A stretch of DNA of 64,000 bases, from positions 1 through 64,000 of the forward strand of contig NZ_LQQA01000031.1 in assembly GCF_002101965.1 (NCBI RefSeq). The letters run 5' to 3'. The notes below the pieces were generated by a model. It saw only the letters and a program-made list of their open reading frames with translations, had not been told where the DNA came from and did not search any database. Position 1 is the first letter of the stretch, and every line of letters starts with the position of its first letter. Made by a program: the position numbers and the translations under genes. This DNA comes from Mycolicibacterium wolinskyi (GTDB lineage: Bacteria > Actinomycetota > Actinomycetes > Mycobacteriales > Mycobacteriaceae). Below, piece after piece: positions 58,929 through 64,000 of the stretch.

Positions 58929-59085
58929 ACCGAGGGTCGATAACGTTCAGGGGCTGTTTCCGCGCCGTTACGCCCTACGTGACATGCCCCACACGGCTTT
59001 TTCGCCCAGTTCACCGTCGAGCGCCCGAATCCGATTGAACCAGTGTGCTTTACGCAGCCAACCCGGAAACACTGGCGCGTGTTCG

Positions 59086-59091
59086 TAACAT
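59086..59091 (+). promoter_or_regulatory. -10 element of leaderless HAD gene promoter
   Basis: TAACAT, seven bases, then ATG 59099. Supports ATG 59099 over ATG 59090. Confidence 0.5.
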
Positions 59092-59098
59092 GGTTGTC

Positions 59099-59779
59099 AT
59101 GATCAAGGCAGTGTTGTTCGACTTCTCGGGGACGTTGTTCCGCCTCGAAGAGGACGAGAGCTGGTTCGCGGGAATCGCCGTCGACGAACGCGAGGTCGAC
59201 GGGCATGTGCAGGCTGAGCTCATGCGGCGGCTCACTGCGCCGACCGGACGCTCGGTGCAGATGAGCGACGAGCAGTACCACGCCTGGGTCAACCGCGATC
59301 TGGCACCACACCTGCATCGTGAGGCCTATCTGCACGTGCTGCGGGAATCCGGGCTCGCCGATCACCACGCCGTCGAACTGTATGAACGGGTGATCGACCC
59401 GGACAGCTGGACCGCTTACCCCGACACCGCGACGGTGCTGAAAACCCTTAAGCGACAAGGCATCAAGACCGCCGTCGTGTCCAACATCGCATTCGACATC
59501 CGGCCCGCGTTCGCCGCGATCGGCGCCAAGGACGATGTCGACGAGTTCGTTCTGTCGTTCGAAGTCGGCGCGGTCAAACCGAACGCCGCGATCTTCACCA
59601 CGGCGCTGGACCGGCTCGGGGTCGCCGCACCGGACGCACTGATGGTCGGTGACAGCGAGGAGGCCGACGGCGGCGCGAAGGCTGTCGGTTGCCGGTTCGC
59701 CCTGGTGGACCCGCTGCCGACCGCCGAGCGGCCCGACGGACTGCTGACGGCCCTGACAACCTCAGGAATCCAGGCCTAG
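59099..59779 (+). CDS. HAD-superfamily hydrolase
   Basis: 226-residue HAD hydrolase. Motif I is DFSGTL with nucleophile Asp8; the usual second Asp two positions later is Ser10. Motif II is VVSNIAFD near 133-140, motif III Lys in GAVKPNAAIF near 160-169, motif IV GDSEEADGGAKAVG near 183-196. Without the acid/base Asp it may not be a standard phosphatase. The downstream Ddn-like gene starts 9 bases after its stop. Confidence 0.88.
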   Translation: MIKAVLFDFSGTLFRLEEDESWFAGIAVDEREVDGHVQAELMRRLTAPTGRSVQMSDEQYHAWVNRDLAPHLHREAYLHVLRESGLADHHAVELYERVIDPDSWTAYPDTATVLKTLKRQGIKTAVVSNIAFDIRPAFAAIGAKDDVDEFVLSFEVGAVKPNAAIFTTALDRLGVAAPDALMVGDSEEADGGAKAVGCRFALVDPLPTAERPDGLLTALTTSGIQA

Positions 59780-59782
59780 GCT
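59777..59782 (+). promoter_or_regulatory. -10 element of leaderless Ddn-like gene promoter
   Basis: TAGGCT, six bases, then ATG 59789. It overlaps the end of the HAD gene. Confidence 0.4.
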
Positions 59783-59788
59783 GACCGC

Positions 59789-60238
59789 ATGGCTGCCGAA
59801 CGTATCCGGCCACCGTGGTGGCTCAAGTACGTCAACAAGGTGATGATCGGACTGAACAAGCTCGGCGTCGGCAGTGACAAGGGACCGGTGGTCCTGACGG
59901 TGCCAGGCCGCAAGTCGGGTAAGCCACGGTCGACCCCCGTGACGCCGATGACGGTCGACGGAAAACGCTATGTCGTCGGCGGCCTGCCGGGCGCTGACTG
60001 GACAGCCAACGTGCGCGCCGCCGGTGAGGCGACGGTGCACCAAGGTCGCCGCGCCCAGCGGGTCAGGATGGTCGAAATCCCCGCTGAGCAGGCACGGCCG
60101 CTCCTGCGTGAATTCCCCATCCTGGTCCCCACCGGCGTCGGCTTCATGAAGAACGCCGGCCTGGTCACCGGGCCGCATCCGGACGAGTTCGAAGCCCTCG
60201 CCGGCCGTTGCCCGGTGTTCCGGCTCGATGCGGTGTAA
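59789..60238 (+). CDS. Deazaflavin (F420)-dependent nitroreductase family protein (Ddn-like)
   Basis: 149-residue split beta-barrel protein of the Ddn/Rv1261c family, which uses reduced F420 and is restricted largely to actinobacteria. GRKSGKPRSTPVTPM near 41-55 is the cofactor phosphate-binding signature, followed by YVVGGLPGADWTANVRAAG near 62-80. The substrate is unknown; quinone reduction has been described for relatives, notable in a menaquinone neighbourhood. Confidence 0.9.
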   Translation: MAAERIRPPWWLKYVNKVMIGLNKLGVGSDKGPVVLTVPGRKSGKPRSTPVTPMTVDGKRYVVGGLPGADWTANVRAAGEATVHQGRRAQRVRMVEIPAEQARPLLREFPILVPTGVGFMKNAGLVTGPHPDEFEALAGRCPVFRLDAV

Positions 60239-60244
60239 CCGCGC

Positions 60245-60529
60245 CTACAGGTGCGGCGCCTCCTTGATCTTGCTCTCCTGCTTGCCCGCCGTCTGACAGA
60301 ACGTCTGCACCGACAACCGCGTCCCGGTGATCTCGAGCTGCGCGGCGTCGGTGCCCTTCTCGTCCTTCAGCATCTTGGCCACCGCATCGTTCTGCGTCTT
60401 CTCGTCTTGGCCGAGGAAGTCCTCGCAGGTGGTGTCACCGCCCGTGACCGCAGGGGAGCAGCCGGCGAGCAGTACACCCGCGACCAATCCCGAGAACAAC
60501 ACGCCTGCTGACTTGCCGCATCTGGTCAA
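60245..60529 (-). CDS. Small lipoprotein of unknown function
   Basis: 94-residue precursor with lipobox LLAGC (Cys24). The mature part is about 70 residues, helical, with two cysteines (DTTCEDFLG and VQTFCQTAG), suggesting a disulfide-locked helical hairpin. TTG 60529 is chosen because AGAGGGG is spaced correctly and the n-region is short; ATG 60571 or 60586 would give longer forms. Stops almost touch those of the convergent Ddn-like gene. Confidence 0.72.
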   Translation of the reverse strand: MTRCGKSAGVLFSGLVAGVLLAGCSPAVTGGDTTCEDFLGQDEKTQNDAVAKMLKDEKGTDAAQLEITGTRLSVQTFCQTAGKQESKIKEAPHL

Positions 60530-60628
60530 CGTGACCCCTCTTCTCGTCTGGTGGCGCGCGATACGCACCATCGCGGCTCGTTTCATACCCGGCAACGGTG
60601 CCGATGAAACGTCGTCCCGTCGCCGCTC

Positions 60629-60634
60629 TACAGT
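60629..60634 (+). promoter_or_regulatory. -10 element of leaderless menB promoter
   Basis: TACAGT, seven bases, then GTG 60642. Confidence 0.5.
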
Positions 60635-60641
60635 CGAGCAG

Positions 60642-61556
60642 GTGAGCAGCAACCCGTTCGACCCCACGGTTTGGGAGCCGGTGCCCGGCTTCGACGATCT
60701 GACTGACATCACCTACCACCGCCACATCGCCGACGGCGCGAAGAAGCCGACGGTGCGCGTGGCCTTCGACCGGCCCGAGGTACGGAACGCTTTTCGGCCG
60801 CACACGGTCGACGAGTTGTACCGCGTGCTCGATCACGCCCGCATGTCGCCCGATGTCGGCGTGGTCCTGCTGACCGGTAACGGCCCGTCACAGAAGGACG
60901 GCGGCTGGGCATTCTGCTCGGGCGGCGATCAGCGCATCCGCGGGCGCACCGGCTACCAGTACGCCGCCGGGGAAACCGCCGAGACGGTCGACCCCGCCCG
61001 CGCCGGGCGGTTGCACATCCTCGAGGTGCAACGGCTCATCCGGTTCATGCCCAAGGTCGTGATCTGCCTGGTCAACGGGTGGGCGGCCGGCGGTGGACAC
61101 AGCCTGCACGTGACGTCCGACCTGACCCTGGCCAGTCGCGAGCATGCGCGCTTCAAGCAGACCGACGCCGATGTCGGCAGTTTCGACGGCGGCTTCGGCA
61201 GCGCGTACCTGGCGCGCCAGACCGGCCAGAAATTCGCGCGGGAGATCTTCTTTCTGGGCCGGGCCTACGACGCCGAGACGATGTATCAGATGGGTGCGGT
61301 CAACGAGGTCGTCGACCACGCCGACCTGGAGAAGGCCGGTCTGCAGTGGGCCGCCGAGATCAACGGCAAATCACCACAGGCCATTCGGATGCTGAAGTTC
61401 TCGTTCAACCTCATCGACGACGGGCTGGTGGGCCAGCAGGTATTCGCCGGTGAGGCAACGCGTTTGGCGTACATGACCGACGAGGCCGTCGAAGGCCGCG
61501 ACGCGTTCCTGGAGAAGCGCGATCCGGACTGGAGCAGCTTCCCGCGCTACTTCTGA
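60642..61556 (+). CDS. menB: 1,4-Dihydroxy-2-naphthoyl-CoA synthase
   Basis: 304-residue crotonase-fold enzyme closing the naphthoquinone ring from o-succinylbenzoyl-CoA. FCSGGDQRIRG near 90-100, VNGWAAGGGHSLHVTSDLTLAS near 144-165 (oxyanion hole) and FKQTDADVGSFDGGFGSAYLARQTG near 170-195 are diagnostic for MenB. GTG 60642 is used; the longer frame upstream is antisense to the lipoprotein gene. Ortholog of Rv0548c. menA and menE, which lie further along in M. tuberculosis, are not in the window. Confidence 0.96.
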   Translation: MSSNPFDPTVWEPVPGFDDLTDITYHRHIADGAKKPTVRVAFDRPEVRNAFRPHTVDELYRVLDHARMSPDVGVVLLTGNGPSQKDGGWAFCSGGDQRIRGRTGYQYAAGETAETVDPARAGRLHILEVQRLIRFMPKVVICLVNGWAAGGGHSLHVTSDLTLASREHARFKQTDADVGSFDGGFGSAYLARQTGQKFAREIFFLGRAYDAETMYQMGAVNEVVDHADLEKAGLQWAAEINGKSPQAIRMLKFSFNLIDDGLVGQQVFAGEATRLAYMTDEAVEGRDAFLEKRDPDWSSFPRYF

Positions 61557-61559
61557 GCA

Positions 61560-61608
61560 GATTTGTGCACCGTTACCGGCGGTGACCGCCGGTAACGGTG
61601 CACAAATC
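61560..61608. terminator. 24-bp perfect inverted repeat, bidirectional terminator
   Basis: Arms 61560-61583 and 61585-61608 are exact reverse complements with one base between them (core ACCGGCGGT-G-ACCGCCGGT). It fills the gap between the menB stop and the convergent PPOX gene stop. Confidence 0.8.
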
Positions 61609-61610
61609 AC

Positions 61611-62105
61611 TCAGAGGCGGAACCGGGTCTGGCCGTGCGGTGACTTCGCGAACGCCAGCACTTTGTCGGGCGTCACCCGATACACGATGGCCGCCTCGCC
61701 CTCGGGGTCGAAAACCTCGTCGTCACAGTCGAAGTCCCAGTCGTCGCCGTATTTGGCGCGATAGGCGTCGGCCAGCGCGGTCAACTCGTGGCGTCCGGTG
61801 ACCCGGCCCGCCGATCCTTCGACGACGACGTCGAGCCCGGCGTCCCAGGTGTTGGCGCCGGTCGTGACGACGACGGCTGCGCCGCTGCGCAGATTGCGTG
61901 CCTTCTGCTCGCCGGGCCCGGTGCAGAACACGAAGGTGTCGTCGACCCAGACCCCGACCAGTGGCGTCACGTGTGGCCTGCCGTCGGCGCGGACCGTGGT
62001 GAGCCAGTACAGGCCCGCGGTTGTGAGCGCCTCGGCGGCGGCGGGCCATTCGGTGGGCTGGGTCGCTTCGCTGAAGCGCGGGTCGAGCGTGCCGGTGATC
62101 GTCAT
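61611..62105 (-). CDS. PPOX/FDOR-type flavin or F420-dependent oxidoreductase
   Basis: 164-residue split-barrel protein of the pyridoxamine 5'-phosphate oxidase-like superfamily. GLYWLTTVRADGRPHVTPLVGVWVDD near 31-56 and FVFCTGPGEQKARNLR near 58-73 are typical of mycobacterial FDOR-B or PPOX proteins that bind FMN or F420. Complete; no partner gene in the same direction. Confidence 0.87.
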   Translation of the reverse strand: MTITGTLDPRFSEATQPTEWPAAAEALTTAGLYWLTTVRADGRPHVTPLVGVWVDDTFVFCTGPGEQKARNLRSGAAVVVTTGANTWDAGLDVVVEGSAGRVTGRHELTALADAYRAKYGDDWDFDCDDEVFDPEGEAAIVYRVTPDKVLAFAKSPHGQTRFRL

Positions 62106-62144
62106 ACCGGTAGAGACTGCCCTGAGTCGGCGAATTCATCGCCG

Positions 62145-62202
62145 CGAGCAGACGCGGCGGTACCCGCAAACGGCGTGTGAGCGGTACCCCCGCGTCTGCT
62201 CG
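62145..62202. repeat. 20-bp inverted repeat in the PPOX/SDR divergent promoter
   Basis: CGAGCAGACGCGGCGGTACC (62145-62164) and its inverted copy (62183-62202), 19 of 20 matching, 18-base loop. Located between two divergent starts, so not a terminator; it may be an operator or a dispersed palindromic repeat. Confidence 0.7.
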
Positions 62203-62224
62203 CCGGGGGAAATGGAAGGCAACC

Positions 62225-62230
62225 TAAACT
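62225..62230 (+). promoter_or_regulatory. -10 element of leaderless SDR promoter
   Basis: TAAACT, six bases, then ATG 62237. Confidence 0.45.
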
Positions 62231-62236
62231 CACCAC

Positions 62237-63106
62237 ATGAGCAAGAACCCGCTGCGCGCGCTGGCCGACCAGGTGTTGCTGACCAGCATGCGTCCCCCGT
62301 TGACCGAGCGTCTGCAGGGCCGCGACGACATCGAACTCGCAGGCAAGCGAATTTTGCTGACCGGCGCGTCGTCGGGCATCGGTGAGGCCGCGGCCGAGAA
62401 GTTCGCCGCTCGCGGAGCCACGGTGATCGCGGTCGCGCGGCGTCAGGAACTGCTCGACGCGCTCGTCGACCGCATCACCGCCAAGGGCGGGAACGCCCGC
62501 GCGCACGCCGTCGACCTGTCCGACCTCGACGCCGTCGATGGCCTCGTCGCCGACGTGGAGCAGGACCTCGGCGGGGTCGATATTCTCATCAACAATGCCG
62601 GCCGCTCGATCCGGCGCCCGCTGGCCGAATCGCTGGAGCGCTGGCACGACGTCGAGCGCACCATGACGCTGAACTACTACTCACCGTTGCGGTTGATCCG
62701 TGGTCTGGCGCCCGGCATGCGCGAGCGCAGAGACGGCCACATCATCAACGTCTCGACCTGGGGCGTGATGAACGAATCGTCGCCGCTGTTCTCGGTCTAC
62801 AACGCGTCGAAGGCCGCGCTGTCCGCGGTCAGCCGGGTCATCGAAACCGAGTGGGCCGCGGTGGGCGTGCACTCCACGACGCTCTACTACCCGTTGGTGA
62901 AGACCCCGATGATCGCACCCACGCGCGCCTACGACGGGCTGCCGGGATTGTCGGCACAAGAGGCCGCCGACTGGATGGTGACCGCCGCCCGCACCCGGCC
63001 CGTGCAGATCGCCCCGCGGATGGCGGTGACGGCCAAGGCCATCAACAGCGTGCTGCCGGGTGTCGTCGACGCGGTCATGAAACGCCAACGCGTCCAACCT
63101 GTTTAG
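62237..63106 (+). CDS. Short-chain dehydrogenase/reductase, Rv0547c-like
   Basis: 289-residue SDR with an N-terminal extension of about 35 residues before the Rossmann fold. Cofactor motif TGASSGIG near 43-50 with basic residues after strand 2 (VARRQE) favouring NADPH, NNAGRS near 119-124, catalytic Ser in NVSTWG near 170-175 and YNASK near 188-192. By position it matches Rv0547c next to menB. The substrate is unknown. Confidence 0.9.
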   Translation: MSKNPLRALADQVLLTSMRPPLTERLQGRDDIELAGKRILLTGASSGIGEAAAEKFAARGATVIAVARRQELLDALVDRITAKGGNARAHAVDLSDLDAVDGLVADVEQDLGGVDILINNAGRSIRRPLAESLERWHDVERTMTLNYYSPLRLIRGLAPGMRERRDGHIINVSTWGVMNESSPLFSVYNASKAALSAVSRVIETEWAAVGVHSTTLYYPLVKTPMIAPTRAYDGLPGLSAQEAADWMVTAARTRPVQIAPRMAVTAKAINSVLPGVVDAVMKRQRVQPV

Positions 63107-63949
63107 GGACGGGTGATCGTTCGCGGCGCCAGCTTCAGCGTGCGGACGTGCTCGGCGATCGCACCGAGATTGGTTGTCCACACGTCGGTGTGGTCGAGCA
63201 CATAGCGCATGAGGTCGTCGAGTTCTGCTGCGCGCGAAGCCCTTCCGGACAGGAAGGGATGGTTGGTCAACACCCAGCACGCGCCGGCCCGCCGAAGCGC
63301 GTCGAACTCGAGCTGCCAGAGCTCGCGTGCCTTGCGGGGGCTTTCGATCAGCCCGGAGCCGGAGATGTCGGGCAGGTAGCAGTACTGCTCCCAGTCGTCG
63401 AGGGCCCACTGGATGGGAATCTCGACCAACGAGCTGTCGCCGACCTCGAGCTCGTAGGGATGGTCGGAGTCCATCAGGCTGGAGTCGTAGAGAAAGCCGC
63501 GCTCGGCGAGCAAAGCCGGGGTGCGCCAGGACAATTCCCACATGGGTGCGCCGGTATCCCGCCGGTAGCACACCGGCGACCTCGGCCAGCGCTTCCAGCC
63601 CACGGTCAAGCGCCTCGACCTCTTCTTCGAGCGTCAACTGCGCGGGCGGTTCGTGCAGATAGCCGTGGTGGGCGACCTCGTGTCCGGCGGACACGATGCT
63701 GCGCACCGCCTCGGGATAGCGGTGCGCGGTGTGGCCCGGCACGAAGAACGTCGCGGCGATCTGATGGCGCTCCAGCAGATCGAGGATGCGCGGCACGCCC
63801 ACGAGCGGTCCGTACGCCTGATGCGACACCACGCTCATGCGGGCCGCGACGGCGTCGTTACCCCACAACACCGCCGACTCGGCGTCCACGTCGAAGGTGA
63901 ACGCGGCGGCCGCGGCTTTGCCGTTGGGCCAGGTGAATTCAGACATCAT
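63103..63949 (-). pseudogene. Polysaccharide deacetylase family gene with a frameshift
   Basis: The N-terminal part (from ATG 63949 or 63946) reads FTFDVDAESAVLWG (motif DVDAES, metal/base Asp), then ATFFVPGHTAHRYPEAV and VAHHGYLHEPPAQLT (HxxxH-type ligands), up to VLPAGYR near residue 137. There the frame is lost and the rest continues one frame over, from APMWELSWRTPALLAERGFLYDSSLM to WTTNLGAIAEHVRTL. Removing one base near 63548-63553 joins the two halves into a normal family sequence of about 281 residues. It is either a recent frameshift or a sequencing error. Confidence 0.75.
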
Positions 63950-64000
63950 CGGCCATCAGGGTAATCAGCTCGTAGGCCAGATTGGCCGCGGCGACGGCGG
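63939..64000 (-). CDS. C-terminal end of a further gene (cut by window edge)
   Basis: Only the last 19 residues are visible, AVAAANLAYELITLMADDV, then TGA at 63939-63941. The deacetylase ATG lies just inside this end, so the two genes overlap by about 11 bases and were probably co-translated. The family cannot be identified. Confidence 0.55.
   Translation of the reverse strand, partial: AVAAANLAYELITLMADDV

Noticed and set aside
58829..59458. Minus-strand frame upstream of the LuxR-type gene
   Set aside because: Antisense to the HAD gene and lacking any family feature; the LuxR-type start is fixed by GGAGGAGAG.

Overview
The window reads as a chromosome segment of a rapid-growing mycobacterium, most likely of the Mycolicibacterium smegmatis group. 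It has high GC, yrbE/mce genes, an antigen 85 paralogue, an F420-type (Ddn family) oxidoreductase, many leaderless GTG/ATG starts, and a menaquinone locus in the gene order I recall from M. tuberculosis Rv0547c-Rv0564c. The species call is inference. No rRNA, tRNA, CRISPR array, transposase or phage gene was seen.

Layout. 1-3.1 kb: start of an mce operon on the minus strand (yrbEA, yrbEB, mceA running off the edge). 3.5-9.6 kb: ArsR-like repressor/MFS pair with an 18-bp inverted-repeat operator, gpsA, then an XRE-cupin regulator divergent from a zinc alcohol dehydrogenase and an APC permease. 9.6-16.3 kb: two small exported proteins, a two-component system, a SulP transporter fused to a beta-carbonic anhydrase, and a DUF1326 protein behind two CsoR-like palindromes. 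16.5-40.6 kb: conserved menaquinone and envelope block (htpX, grcC1, menJ, tspO, a secreted protein, a CobW GTPase, menG, SDR, hydrolase, aconitase-like enzyme, mgtA, a DsbA-like lipoprotein, a DUF3592 protein, menD, bpoC, two DJ-1-type genes, an orphan HicB, menC, an Ag85 paralogue, an acyl-CoA synthetase, an amidohydrolase). 40.8-60.5 kb: apparently accessory block between the conserved fadD8/Rv0552-like genes and menB. 60.6-64 kb: menB, a PPOX protein, an SDR, a frameshifted polysaccharide deacetylase and the tail of one more gene.

The most unusual part is a tightly overlapping minus-strand run of thirteen genes (57895 down to 44708), preceded by a LuxR-type regulator. It encodes a peptide/nickel-type ABC importer, two amidase-signature enzymes flanking a 65-residue AtzG-like protein, and a complete but divergent urease set (ureE, ureF, fused ureAB, ureC, ureG, ureD). 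UreC keeps the nickel and carbamyl-lysine residues but has Ala in place of the mobile-flap Cys319. I infer an uptake-and-hydrolysis pathway for an amide- or ureide-type nitrogen source ending in a urease-like step; the substrate is unknown. Next to it are an ECF42-type sigma factor and a DGPF/YCII protein whose upstream region carries a matching promoter-like sequence.

Intergenic DNA holds several repeat families: three copies of a 20-20-20 palindrome (15.6, 16.4, 33.0 kb), three copies of a GCCCGCCTAT/AGCGAC..GTCGCT element at 23.3-23.6 kb, three GATATC-type palindromes around hicB and upstream of the sigma gene, and several long perfect hairpins at convergent gene ends.
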